Notes: a model not told the origin generated them from the letters alone. Shown: positions 53,867 to 62,038, counted from the stretch's first letter. The stretch is 64,000 nucleotides of DNA from Paenibacillus naphthalenovorans (GCF_900099895.1 NZ_FNDY01000012.1:62001-126000); one strand, 5' to 3'. Translations and numbers: made by a program.

Positions 53867-53985
53867 TTTCATAAATTTGTCATCGAATAACGCAGGACGA
53901 AGTATTTTTTCGAACGGAATTGTGGTATTTTGATAGACAAAAGCAAAAATCAGCTATCCGCAACCGAAAGGGGTCTATACGTTAC

Positions 53986-54171
53986 ATGGCGACAATCATA
54001 CTGCTGCTTTGCTTGATTGTGATGGGTTCTTTCTTCAGTGTTTCCTTTGTTCTATTTTTTCAGAAAAAAAAGACCTTGGGATTTCTTTTCATAGCTCTTG
54101 GATTCATTAGCGCCTTCTTCTTTTACTATGCGATCTTTAATGGCTGGCTTGCTCTGCCGGAGGCTAAGTAA
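53986..54171 (+). CDS. small two-helix membrane protein
   Basis: 61 aa with two hydrophobic helices (IILLLCLIVMGSFFSVSFVLFF and LGFLFIALGFISAFFFYYAIF) joined by a KKK turn. No family recognised. GAAAGGGG lies 12 bases before ATG 53986; an in-frame start at 53920 is less likely. First of four closely spaced small genes (to 55015). Confidence 0.6.
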   Translation: MATIILLLCLIVMGSFFSVSFVLFFQKKKTLGFLFIALGFISAFFFYYAIFNGWLALPEAK

Positions 54172-54176
54172 ACGCA

Positions 54177-54374
54177 ATGGACGGACGTAATCGTAAAGAT
54201 ATAGCGCCAGGTGCGGAAGTGGATATTGTGCTGAAGCAGGATCAGCGAACAGGCAAGCTGACCCGCGGAATCGTAAAGGATCTGCTGACCAAGTCATCTG
54301 TGCATCCGCATGGCATTAAAGTGAGGCTGACAGACGGCCAAGTCGGACGAGTCAAGCAAATCATCAAGCCCTGA
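54177..54374 (+). CDS. ywbE: YwbE family protein
   Basis: 65 aa. NRKDIAPGAEVDIVLKQDQRTGKLTRGIV, then HPHGIKVRLTDGQVGRV, matches the YwbE (DUF2196) family, a small beta-barrel-like protein widespread in bacteria and archaea with no proven function. It starts 5 bases after the preceding stop; CGGAGG lies 12 bases upstream inside the previous gene. Confidence 0.85.
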   Translation: MDGRNRKDIAPGAEVDIVLKQDQRTGKLTRGIVKDLLTKSSVHPHGIKVRLTDGQVGRVKQIIKP

Positions 54375-54437
54375 ATAGAAATAGTTTGCAGCCTTCCCGC
54401 GTACAATGAAAACAGCAGAGGGAAGGAGAGTTTGCGG

Positions 54438-54596
54438 ATGGAAACGTTCGGCAGAGGGTGTCTGTACCTTGTGATCGGCTTCATTGTTGTTTTTGTCTTC
54501 GCATGGATCACACGGAGTACAATCAACATTCCCTGGTTTATTTTGATTCCTCTTGTGATTTTGGCTTTCTGGATAGCAGGTAAAAAGGGCAAATGA
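54438..54596 (+). CDS. small membrane protein
   Basis: 52 aa from ATG 54438, with GGAAGGAGAG about 8 bases upstream. Two hydrophobic stretches (LYLVIGFIVVFVFAWI and WFILIPLVILAFWIA) and a basic GKKGK end. Its stop overlaps the ymaF start as ATGA, implying translational coupling with it. No family recognised. Confidence 0.6.
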   Translation: METFGRGCLYLVIGFIVVFVFAWITRSTINIPWFILIPLVILAFWIAGKKGK

Positions 54597-55015
54597 GCAA
54601 AGGACCTGGATCAGCCTCTTTGGATCATTGTAATGGACTGCCGTTGTATCCGGAAAGACCACCTTCGCATGCCCATTTGTTTCAGGGATGGTCCTCACTC
54701 GTGCTTGGCCATGTCCATCTCGTCGAATTTTTTACTTATCCGGTCAACGGAAGCGCGACGGATCAGCATGTGCATACATATCAAGGTCATACTTCAGTAG
54801 CTGTCGGACACTTTCATCGTTTCATCGGAAGGACAGGTTGCGCAATCCCGCTGCCGGACGGCTCGCATTATCATGACATAGACGCTATTGTTGACGAGGA
54901 ACCTTTTGAGTTCAAAAAAGGCTATTATGTTACGGTAAGCCGGATAAAACCGCATACCCATGAATTTAAGGGATTTACCGGAACCGGACTCGGCTACGAA
55001 CCTGCAGAGGGGTAA
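54593..55015 (+). CDS. ymaF: YmaF family histidine-rich protein
   Basis: 140 aa with 14 His, most in six HxH pairs spread along the chain: SHAHLF, GHVHLV, QHVHTY, GHFHRF, SHYHDI, PHTHEF. The regular spacing suggests a repeated beta structure with metal-binding pairs, like the YmaF family of Bacilli; function unknown. Two Cys are present. No signal peptide. Coupled to the preceding membrane protein by ATGA overlap; nikR is 0.9 kb upstream and a chromate transporter pair is downstream, so a metal-related role is a reasonable guess. Confidence 0.8.
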   Translation: MSKGPGSASLDHCNGLPLYPERPPSHAHLFQGWSSLVLGHVHLVEFFTYPVNGSATDQHVHTYQGHTSVAVGHFHRFIGRTGCAIPLPDGSHYHDIDAIVDEEPFEFKKGYYVTVSRIKPHTHEFKGFTGTGLGYEPAEG

Positions 55016-55035
55016 GGATAGAGTGTTGAAAGAAG

Positions 55036-55064
55036 AGACTTGGCTCATGGGCCGAGTCTTTTTT
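55036..55064 (+). terminator. terminator after ymaF
   Basis: AGACTTGGC (55036-55044) with GCCGAGTCT (55051-55059), one G-T pair, then TTTTTT. The rest of the 272-base gap to the next gene is AT-rich; only a -10-like TATAAT (55247-55252) is seen. Confidence 0.8.
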
Positions 55065-55287
55065 AATTCCGACGAATTCAGTGTATTCTGATGAGTTTAC
55101 CTACATTATTCCATTATGGATAAAACACTAGATAAAAATGGATTATATACTATTTATTTTAAATAAAATTGAAAGAAATTTTCGTTTTTATTGGCATCAT
55201 TCCAAAAATAGACGAATTGATTATTCCAAATTGAAATAAAGTTAGGTATAATAGAGGTACGATATTGGAAAGCGGGGAGGGAGTCTC

Positions 55288-55938
55288 GTGAAAAGCCGGA
55301 AACATACTTTCAACCAATGGGCGAATATATTTTGGACATTTTTCAAAATCGGCCCTGTCACCTTCGGCGGCGGATACGCGATGATTCCAGCCATCGAAAG
55401 GGAAGTCATCAATAAGCGGCACTGGATTACGCAGGATGAGATGAGTGGAGTCTTGTCGGTGGCCGGGTCGGCGCCGGGAGGAATCGGGGTCAACGCAGCC
55501 GCATTCATCGGGTACCGATTGGCGGGAATTCCGGGAGCTGCGGCGGCGGTAGCCGGCATGACACTGCCGACGTTCGTTATCGTGTTCTTATTGAGCCTTG
55601 GCTTCAGCCAGGTGGTTGATTATCCAAAAGCAACTGCGGCATTTCAAGGCATTCAAGGCGCGATTGCGGCGTTAATTATCATCTCGGCATACAACATGGG
55701 CAAATCATCCGTGGTGGATCGAACGACATTGGTCACGGCAGCATGTACGGTCGTCCTGCTGCTGGTGTTTCATTTGTCCCCTCTGCTTGTCATTGTCGCC
55801 GGGCTCATCATCGGACATTTACTTGTTCTTATTAAAAACAAACTTGGGGTTGTTGTGCGCTACAATAAAGAAGCTGCAGCAACTACGACATCTACGGGCT
55901 ATAAATATGCGGATTATTATATAGCCGACGGGATTTGA
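55288..55938 (+). CDS. chrA: chromate transporter, first half (short-chain ChrA)
   Basis: 216 aa membrane protein of the CHR superfamily. FGGGYAMIPAIEREVI near residue 27 and the SAPGGIGVNAAAFIGYRLAGIPGA segment are diagnostic; about six TM helices. Short-chain CHR proteins act as pairs of homologous halves with opposite topology, and the second half follows. They export chromate in characterised cases, but some carry other anions. GTG 55288 has GGGGAGGGAG upstream. Confidence 0.88.
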   Translation: MKSRKHTFNQWANIFWTFFKIGPVTFGGGYAMIPAIEREVINKRHWITQDEMSGVLSVAGSAPGGIGVNAAAFIGYRLAGIPGAAAAVAGMTLPTFVIVFLLSLGFSQVVDYPKATAAFQGIQGAIAALIIISAYNMGKSSVVDRTTLVTAACTVVLLLVFHLSPLLVIVAGLIIGHLLVLIKNKLGVVVRYNKEAAATTTSTGYKYADYYIADGI

Positions 55939-55956
55939 CGGATCGGGGTGTCCCCT

Positions 55957-56490
55957 ATGCTTTGGAGCTTGTTTTATGTATTTTTGCAAATCGGGTTCGT
56001 ATCGTTTGGCGGCGGCTATGCGATGATCCCTGTCATCCGTCATCAAGTTCTTCAATACGGGTGGATTTCCGAAAAGGAATTTTCCGAACTGGTGGCACTT
56101 GCGGGGATGTCGCCTGGACCGATTGCCACCAACAGCGCAACCTTAATAGGTTATAAAACGGCCGGTCTCGCCGGAGCGGCGGTTTCCACACTGGGAATGA
56201 TTCTTCCTTCTCTGCTGCTTATCATTCTGATTTCCGCTTTCTTTTATAAAGTGCAAAAGGCCGATTGGGTGAAAGCGACGTTTTACGGATTAAAGCCTGT
56301 AGTGACGGGAATGATTATTTACGCAGCGATTCACTTTGGCATACCGAACGGTGGTTCCGGTTTGCTTTCCTGGCAAACAGCCGGTACCTTGATTATCATG
56401 GCGCTTTGTATTATTGCGCTGCTGAAATACCGGATGCACCCGTTTGCGGTGATCGTCTTGTCAGGACTGCTCGGTATTGCATTCTTTTAA
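55957..56490 (+). CDS. chrA: chromate transporter, second half (short-chain ChrA)
   Basis: 177 aa, homologous to the preceding gene: FVSFGGGYAMIPVIRHQVL, then AGMSPGPIATNSATLIGYKTAGLAGA, and five or six TM helices. Likely the obligate partner of the upstream half. GTG 55948 is in frame, but it is part of the GGGGTG ribosome site, so ATG 55957 is chosen. The gap after the first half is 18 bases. Confidence 0.88.
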   Translation: MLWSLFYVFLQIGFVSFGGGYAMIPVIRHQVLQYGWISEKEFSELVALAGMSPGPIATNSATLIGYKTAGLAGAAVSTLGMILPSLLLIILISAFFYKVQKADWVKATFYGLKPVVTGMIIYAAIHFGIPNGGSGLLSWQTAGTLIIMALCIIALLKYRMHPFAVIVLSGLLGIAFF

Positions 56491-56528
56491 CAATAACTGA
56501 ATGAATACGTTTTTCTTGCTTCTGCTTG

Positions 56529-56537
56529 TGGTACAAT
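56529..56537 (+). promoter_or_regulatory. extended -10 promoter before hrpB
   Basis: TGG-TACAAT, 37 bases before the TTG start; the -35 is unclear. Confidence 0.4.
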
Positions 56538-56573
56538 GAGGGTTGGATTGTTGGATTATCGGAGTGATGCTCA

Positions 56574-59075
56574 TTGTTGAAACTGCCTGTAGAATCGATC
56601 CTTCCGGAATTGAAGGACAAATTAAAAACGCATACCAACGCGGTGCTGATTGCTGCGCCGGGGGCAGGGAAGACGACCCGCGTACCGCTTGAGCTTCTTT
56701 CCGAGCCTTGGCTTGGCTCCCGCAAGATCATTATGCTGGAGCCCCGGCGTTTGGCCGCAAGGGCCGCTGCACGCTTCATGGCTGCGATGCTTGGAGAGCA
56801 GGTGGGAGAGACCGTCGGATACCGGGTGCGTTCGGATACAAACGTCAGTACCAAAACGCGAATCGAAGTCATCACCGAAGGGGTATTGACCCGTATGCTG
56901 CAGAGCGATCCCTCCCTGGAAGGGGTAGGACTCGTCATCTTTGACGAGTATCATGAGCGCAGCATGCAGGCCGATCTGGGACTGGCCTTATGTCTGGAAG
57001 CCCAGGCTGTTCTTCGTGAGGATTTGCGGCTGCTGGTGATGTCCGCCACATTGGACGCCGCGCCCATAGCCGCGCTGATGTATGATGCGCCGGTCATCGT
57101 GAGTGAAGGCCGAAGCTTTCCCGTGGAGACCCGATACTTGAGCCGTCGGCCGGAAGGACGAATAGAACCTGTGGTCGTAAGGGAAATCATCCGCGGGCTG
57201 TCGGAAGGGGAAGGCGATCTTCTGGTCTTTTTGCCGGGTGCTGCCGAGATTCGGCGGGTAGAAAGTCTCCTGGCCGGCATGAACTTGGGAGCTAATATCC
57301 GAGTGGCTCCGCTGTACGGCCAAATGCCGCAGAAAGCGCAGGATCGCGCGGTGGCGCCATGCGGTCCCGGCGAACGCAAGATTGTACTGGCGACGTCGAT
57401 CGCCGAATCCAGCCTCACCGTGGAAGGGGTAAGGATAGTTGTGGACAGCGGGTTGATGCGGGTGCCGCGCTTCTCGCCGCGTACAGGAATGACCCGGCTT
57501 GAGACGGTGCCCGTTTCCCGCGCTTCAGCGGATCAACGGCGCGGGCGGGCGGGCCGTCAGGCACCCGGCCTATGCTTTCGGCTGTGGACGGAACAGGAAG
57601 AGAGAAACTTCGCGCAGTATACAACGCCGGAAATATTGGAAGCCGATCTCGCTCCGCTGGCGCTCGAGTTGGCCGCCTGGGGCGTGTCCGATCCGGAACA
57701 GTTATCCTGGCTGGATCCGCCGCCGGCCGCTGCGTACTCACAGGGCCGCAACCTGCTCAAGCAGCTTGGCGCACTCGATGCAGCGGGAGCGATCACGGCT
57801 TACGGACGCCGGATGGTGGAGCTCGGGATGACGCCCAGATTGGCGCATATGGTGCTTCAGGCGATTCCTTTGGGCTATGGAGGGCTGGCTTGCGAACTTG
57901 CGGCGCTGCTTAGCGAACGGGACATGCTGCGCTTTGAGGCTGGCGTTCCCGATGCGGATTTGAGGCTGCGCGTGGAAGCGCTGGCCCGCCCGGAGGCACT
58001 TCCTGCCGGGGTTACGGTCGACCCCTCGATCAGGCAAAGAGTGAAGATGGAAGCCAAGCATTGGAAGCATTCGCTCGGATTACCGCTGCAGCAGGAAGCG
58101 GCAAATGCCGAAGCGTGCGGCTGGCTGCTCGCTTACGCTTACCCGGACCGGATAGCACAAAGAAGAGGCGGCGGACGTTATTTGCTCAGCAGCGGTCGGG
58201 GGGCCGTCTTCGGAACACAGCAGCCCTTATCTTATGCGCCTTATGCAGTTGCGGCCGAGCTTGATGATCAAGGAGCGGAGAGCCGAATTCACTTGGCGGC
58301 TCCGTTGGATGCGGATGTCATATACAGACATCATGCGGAACGTATTGTAACGGAAGATACGGTCGCCTGGGATGGCGGTTCCCAGTCGGTTAGGTCAAGA
58401 CGGTGCGATCGGCTCGGAGCGCTGGTTTTGCGGGAGGAACCTCTGTCAAACCCGGATCCGGATAAATGGCTGGAGGCATTGCTTGACGGAATCGCAGAGG
58501 AAGGCTTAACCATACTGCCATGGACCAAAGGGGCCAAACAGCTGCGTCAGCGTATGGGTTACATGCAGAGGCATCATCCCGATTGGCCTGACGTATCGGA
58601 GTCCGGTCTTATCGCCGGCCTGAAACACTGGCTTGCTCCGCATGTGTATGACATGAGAAGCCGAGACGATCTTCAGCGGGTGAATCTGACGGCTGCGCTC
58701 GAATCCATGCTGTCGTGGCCGCAGAAGCAAGCCTTGGATGAGAGTGTCCCGACACATATCGTGGTGCCGAGCGGCTCGCGCATTCCTGTCGATTACAGCG
58801 ATCCCGACGCACCTGTCCTGGCCGTACGCCTGCAGGAGCTGTTCGGACTTCAGGAGACGCCGCGTATCGCAGGGGGGAAAGTGCCCCTTGTGCTGCACCT
58901 GCTGTCCCCGGCGCAACGCCCCGTACAAGTGACGAGGGATTTAGCAAGCTTTTGGCGGGAGGCTTATTTTGAAGTGAAGAAAGATTTGAAGGGGCGGTAT
59001 CCGAAGCACTATTGGCCGGATGATCCGCTCGCCGCCATTCCGACGCATCGCGCCAAGCCGCGAAACCAGGTATAA
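56574..59075 (+). CDS. hrpB: ATP-dependent helicase HrpB
   Basis: 833 aa DEAH-box-type helicase. Walker A in AAPGAGKTTRVPL, LEPRRLAARAAA (Ia), FDEYHERSM (Walker B, DEYH instead of DEAH), VMSATLDA (III), TSIAESSLTVEGV (V) and QRRGRAGRQAPG (VI) all present; the C-terminal HrpB-specific domain ends the protein. The role of HrpB in RNA or DNA metabolism is not settled. TTG 56574 or TTG 56577 follows GGAGTGA. G+C looks a little higher than in the core genes. Confidence 0.92.
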   Translation: MLKLPVESILPELKDKLKTHTNAVLIAAPGAGKTTRVPLELLSEPWLGSRKIIMLEPRRLAARAAARFMAAMLGEQVGETVGYRVRSDTNVSTKTRIEVITEGVLTRMLQSDPSLEGVGLVIFDEYHERSMQADLGLALCLEAQAVLREDLRLLVMSATLDAAPIAALMYDAPVIVSEGRSFPVETRYLSRRPEGRIEPVVVREIIRGLSEGEGDLLVFLPGAAEIRRVESLLAGMNLGANIRVAPLYGQMPQKAQDRAVAPCGPGERKIVLATSIAESSLTVEGVRIVVDSGLMRVPRFSPRTGMTRLETVPVSRASADQRRGRAGRQAPGLCFRLWTEQEERNFAQYTTPEILEADLAPLALELAAWGVSDPEQLSWLDPPPAAAYSQGRNLLKQLGALDAAGAITAYGRRMVELGMTPRLAHMVLQAIPLGYGGLACELAALLSERDMLRFEAGVPDADLRLRVEALARPEALPAGVTVDPSIRQRVKMEAKHWKHSLGLPLQQEAANAEACGWLLAYAYPDRIAQRRGGGRYLLSSGRGAVFGTQQPLSYAPYAVAAELDDQGAESRIHLAAPLDADVIYRHHAERIVTEDTVAWDGGSQSVRSRRCDRLGALVLREEPLSNPDPDKWLEALLDGIAEEGLTILPWTKGAKQLRQRMGYMQRHHPDWPDVSESGLIAGLKHWLAPHVYDMRSRDDLQRVNLTAALESMLSWPQKQALDESVPTHIVVPSGSRIPVDYSDPDAPVLAVRLQELFGLQETPRIAGGKVPLVLHLLSPAQRPVQVTRDLASFWREAYFEVKKDLKGRYPKHYWPDDPLAAIPTHRAKPRNQV

Positions 59076-59132
59076 GCCCGGCGGCTGTTATGGATGATAC
59101 CTGAATTTGCCCCATCGCAAAGGACATAGGAA

Positions 59133-59160
59133 AAGCCGCACCGGATTTCCCGGGCGGCTT
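59133..59160. terminator. bidirectional terminator between hrpB and a minus-strand gene
   Basis: AAGCCGC (59133-59139) with GCGGCTT (59154-59160) plus inner CCGG/CCGG. The minus strand ends in TTTTCC, the plus strand in GCTTT; convergent genes flank it. Confidence 0.7.
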
Positions 59161-59168
59161 GCTTTATG

Positions 59169-59489
59169 CTAATAGCGGAAAACATTCGATCTCGTTTGGC
59201 CGCTGCGCAGAAGCCGCCAACCCAAATAGATCAACACTGCGGCAATCACCAAATTGAGCAGCTTCAACAGCCAATACAGCATCAGTCCGACCCCGGCGGC
59301 CATCATCAGAGCGCTGCAGACTTTTTTCAAAGTGGAATCCGCCTCCATCCACAGCTTGTAGCCGAAGCCGACCATCACCAGAGCGACCAGATAAGCGAGC
59401 AGAGCGGCCAATCCGCCCCAAGCGATTAATCCCCAAACCCCGATCACGATCATAACGGCACCGCTCACGCTTTTTATATTCCATTTCAT
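59169..59489 (-). CDS. small membrane protein of unknown function
   Basis: 106 aa with four predicted helices (VSGAVMIVIGVWGLIAWGG, LLAYLVALVMVGFGY, CSALMMAAGVGLMLYWL, LVIAAVLIYLGW). The layout recalls the LiaI/LiaF-like membrane region of stress-response proteins, a loose resemblance only. On the minus strand AGGACGGGTGA lies before the ATG (59487-59489), and a -10 TACAAT with a weak -35 is seen upstream near 59530. An open frame on the opposite strand is judged its shadow. Confidence 0.7.
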   Translation of the reverse strand: MKWNIKSVSGAVMIVIGVWGLIAWGGLAALLAYLVALVMVGFGYKLWMEADSTLKKVCSALMMAAGVGLMLYWLLKLLNLVIAAVLIYLGWRLLRSGQTRSNVFRY

Positions 59490-59682
59490 CGCTGTTCACC
59501 CGTCCTTTTACGGATTGTCTTTGTTTTTATTGTAAACGAAGGGCGGCTGGCTGAAAACCGTCCGAAGACGGTTCGTTAACTGGACCTTGGTCGAGCACCG
59601 GGTCCGGAGCTGTTTTCATGGGATTAGGCATTTTCTTCAGAGAGCGATATAATTAGTAATAAAATGGATAAAAGGAGACGAC

Positions 59683-60948
59683 ATGGCGTTTAAATCCAGG
59701 TTTTTAACTATATATTTCGGGTTATTCGCTCTGTATGCCATTTTGATTGGCATCTATTTGTGGCTGACTTCAGGCGATCAGATCCCGGATGCCCTTAAAG
59801 GAACCGCCGCAGATCCCGCCACATTTTTGACAGAAACTCAGCTGCAGCAAAGCGAGGTTTATTCCGTACTCCGCAATTGGCTCTTTTTTATCGGTTATCC
59901 TTGGGAATGGGCGATTTATCTCGTGCTGTTGTTCACCGGTACTGCCGCGCGATGGCAGGAGAAGCTGGCGCACACAGCCATGCCGGGTTATGTCCGGTTT
60001 CCTGTATTCGTGCTTTGGCTGAGCCTTGTTTCTTTTGCCGCTCTGCTGCCGCTTCGATTGGCCGGATACGCCCTGGCCCGTTACTACGGCGTATCGACCC
60101 AAGCGGTCTGGAGCTGGATCCGGGACAATGCGGTTTCATTCTCGATCCATTATGTGATGCTGGCGCTTGTCTCTTCCGTCGCATTCTTCTTTATTCGCCG
60201 CGGAGGACGCTGGTGGCTGAAGCTGTGGCTGCTGTCCGTGCCGTTCATTCTCTTTCTGATGTATATACAGCCCGTGGTTATTGATCCGCTCTACAACGAG
60301 TTTAACCGGCTTTCCAACCCGCAGCTCGAGCAGAAAATTTTAGCTTTGGCGGATAAAGCGGATATTCCGGCGCACAGGGTGTATGAAGTGAAGGTGTCGG
60401 AGAAGACGAATGCGCTGAACGCTTATGTCAACGGGATCGGCTCCAGCCTGCGGATTGTGCTTTGGGATACGACGCTGCAGAGGCTGGACGAGAATGAGAT
60501 TCTGCTGATCATGGCTCATGAGATGGGTCATTATGCGATGCACCATTTGGAGTGGAGTGCTTTGGGTTCCGTTGCCTCCTCATTTTTCCTGCTTTGGATC
60601 GGCAGCATGCTCTATAAGGCGATGATTCGGCGGTGGGGCTCTCGATGGGGCATTCGAAAAGCGGGTGATGCTGCCGCGCTTCCGGTACTGCTGCTCATTA
60701 TTTCCCTGCTTTCCTTTGCCTTCAGTCCTGCGGCCAATTTCATATCCAGACAGGCGGAGCGGTCGGCTGACGAGTATGCGATTCGTTTAATCGGCAGTAC
60801 GGAAGGAGCGGTGACAATGTACCAGAAGCTTGCCGCAGCTTCTCTTAGTGAAATGAATCCGCCGCTGCTGGTGAAGCTGTTACGGTCCACCCATCCAAGC
60901 TTGATGGAACGCATTGCAGGTGTTCGGATTCATGAAGAAAGAAAATAA
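59683..60948 (+). CDS. M48 family membrane metallopeptidase (Ste24-like)
   Basis: 421 aa integral membrane zinc peptidase. Several TM helices in residues 8-190, zinc motif HEMGH at 279-283 (MAHEMGHYAMHH), and the third ligand Glu in the ERSADEYAIRL segment near 365. The length and the layout (helices before the motif, VSEKTNALNAYVNG) resemble CAAX prenyl protease Ste24/M48A more than HtpX. In bacteria the likely job is membrane-protein quality control. AAAGGAGACGAC precedes ATG 59683; a TATAAT at 59648-59653 may be its -10. Overlaps the next gene by 17 bases. Confidence 0.9.
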   Translation: MAFKSRFLTIYFGLFALYAILIGIYLWLTSGDQIPDALKGTAADPATFLTETQLQQSEVYSVLRNWLFFIGYPWEWAIYLVLLFTGTAARWQEKLAHTAMPGYVRFPVFVLWLSLVSFAALLPLRLAGYALARYYGVSTQAVWSWIRDNAVSFSIHYVMLALVSSVAFFFIRRGGRWWLKLWLLSVPFILFLMYIQPVVIDPLYNEFNRLSNPQLEQKILALADKADIPAHRVYEVKVSEKTNALNAYVNGIGSSLRIVLWDTTLQRLDENEILLIMAHEMGHYAMHHLEWSALGSVASSFFLLWIGSMLYKAMIRRWGSRWGIRKAGDAAALPVLLLIISLLSFAFSPAANFISRQAERSADEYAIRLIGSTEGAVTMYQKLAAASLSEMNPPLLVKLLRSTHPSLMERIAGVRIHEERK

Positions 60949-61660
60949 GGAGCTGCAGCTATACTTGATGTGCGGAATGGCCACGTCACCGGATTTTATG
61001 GAAGACTTCCGGTATGAGCTAAGCAGACGGATGATAAAAGCGGGCTCGTCCGCGACCTCGCAGCTTTTATTCCCGTACGGGGATTGGAGCCGCAAAGCGG
61101 CTGCCCAAATGCTCGAGATTACCCATGATACGGCGCTTGGCCCTAAACAGTTTGCACGTTCTGTCGGAGGTCGCCGGGCAGCGCAAGAGGTTAGCAGAGG
61201 CCATGCGGCATTTCGCGGAATTCGTGTGTTCATCGGTCATAGCGGGGGCGGAGTGGCAGCAGCGCATGCGTCCCGCCTTTTGCTGCAGGATTACGCTGAA
61301 AAAGATGCTCTCAGGCACTTCATTATTCAAATCGGTTCGCCTAAGTGTGCTGTGCATCCTGAAGATCGGCAGGACACGCTCTATATCAGATTCGGCGGGG
61401 ATGGCCGCAGGACGGATCCCGTGACCCGTATGGGCAGTTGGGGAGGATGGGAAAAAGCGGCGGGAAGATGGTGGCGCTGGAATCCGGAAAAGTACGCGCC
61501 GGCAAGCCGTGTTCAGCTTTCTTTAATCGGAGGCCATGCCGATTATTTCAGGCGCCACGATCCTTTTGTCTCTGGGGAAGGCGTGTCCAATCTGGAGAAA
61601 ATGACGGATTGCATCCAACGCTGGCTGAAGGAGAGAATGAATGCAGCCGCCATGCTTTAA
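60932..61660 (+). CDS. alpha/beta-hydrolase-like protein
   Basis: 242 aa. VFIGHSGGGVAAAHAS contains a GHSGG nucleophile elbow (GxSxG), pointing to a lipase- or esterase-like alpha/beta hydrolase; LIGGHADYFRRHDPF may hold the catalytic His. The acid is not clear. Start ATG 60932 lies inside the M48 gene (17-base overlap, GCAGGTG upstream), so the two are translated together; a linked role in membrane or lipoprotein processing is only a guess. Confidence 0.7.
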   Translation: MKKENKELQLYLMCGMATSPDFMEDFRYELSRRMIKAGSSATSQLLFPYGDWSRKAAAQMLEITHDTALGPKQFARSVGGRRAAQEVSRGHAAFRGIRVFIGHSGGGVAAAHASRLLLQDYAEKDALRHFIIQIGSPKCAVHPEDRQDTLYIRFGGDGRRTDPVTRMGSWGGWEKAAGRWWRWNPEKYAPASRVQLSLIGGHADYFRRHDPFVSGEGVSNLEKMTDCIQRWLKERMNAAAML

Positions 61661-61689
61661 TTACAGGGTCCCCGACCCGAAAAATAGCC

Positions 61690-61704
61690 TTGCAAACGCT
61701 TACC
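61690..61704 (+). promoter_or_regulatory. near-consensus cre (CcpA) box
   Basis: TTGCAAACGCTTACC matches the cre consensus WTGNAANCGNWNNCW at 14 of 15 positions and covers the -35 of the next gene's promoter, a position where CcpA would repress. Confidence 0.55.
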
Positions 61705-61718
61705 GTATAACTTATGAT
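61690..61718 (+). promoter_or_regulatory. sigma-A promoter of the HPr-like gene
   Basis: TTGCAA (61690-61695), 17 bp, TATGAT (61713-61718), 30 bases before the start codon. Confidence 0.65.
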
Positions 61719-61747
61719 ATAGTAAATTTATTCATAGGAGAGGACTG

Positions 61748-62032
61748 ATGCAGCATATGAGAGTGTGTGAAATCACCGTACGCAGAGATATGGAAGCGCA
61801 GGAGCTGCAGTGGATATCGCATCAAGCCAGCCTATTTAGTTCGGATGTCATGTTCAAGTATGAAAACCTGAATCTTCAATTGGATGCCAAAAGTTTATTG
61901 GGGATGATGCTGCTTCCCATTCGGCGAGGTACGAAGCTGACGGTTCAAACGAGAGGAAAAGACGAACTTGAAGCGTTGGAGCATCTCATTCTCTTATTGG
62001 AGAAACAAGATGCACCGCGCGAACAAGGCTAA
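61748..62032 (+). CDS. HPr-fold protein lacking the phosphorylatable His (Crh-like)
   Basis: 94 aa of the PTS HPr family by its pattern (QASLFSSDVMFKYENLNLQLDAKSLLGMMLLP, then GTKLTVQTRGKDELEALEHLI). Aligned to HPr, active His15 is Glu16 and Arg17 is Gln18, so it cannot carry phosphate in the PTS. The regulatory Ser46 is kept as Ser49 in AKSLLGMM. B. subtilis Crh shows the same logic (Gln15, Ser46) and acts as a CcpA corepressor. AGGAGAGG precedes ATG 61748; ATG 61757 is possible. A cre-like box lies on its promoter. Confidence 0.75.
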   Translation: MQHMRVCEITVRRDMEAQELQWISHQASLFSSDVMFKYENLNLQLDAKSLLGMMLLPIRRGTKLTVQTRGKDELEALEHLILLLEKQDAPREQG

Positions 62033-62038
62033 TTTCAT

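Noticed and set aside
53828-53890. 20-codon frame from GTG 53828 as a leader peptide
   Set aside because: No adequate ribosome site and it lies within the hairpin stems; likely chance.
53897-53913. CGAAGTATTTTTTCG as a second LexA box
   Set aside because: The half-sites are CGAA/TTCG, but the spacing and core do not match CGAACRNRYGTTYG.
59166-59429. Plus-strand frame of 87 codons
   Set aside because: Hydrophilic, His/Gln-rich and antisense to a convincing membrane protein gene with a good ribosome site on the minus strand.
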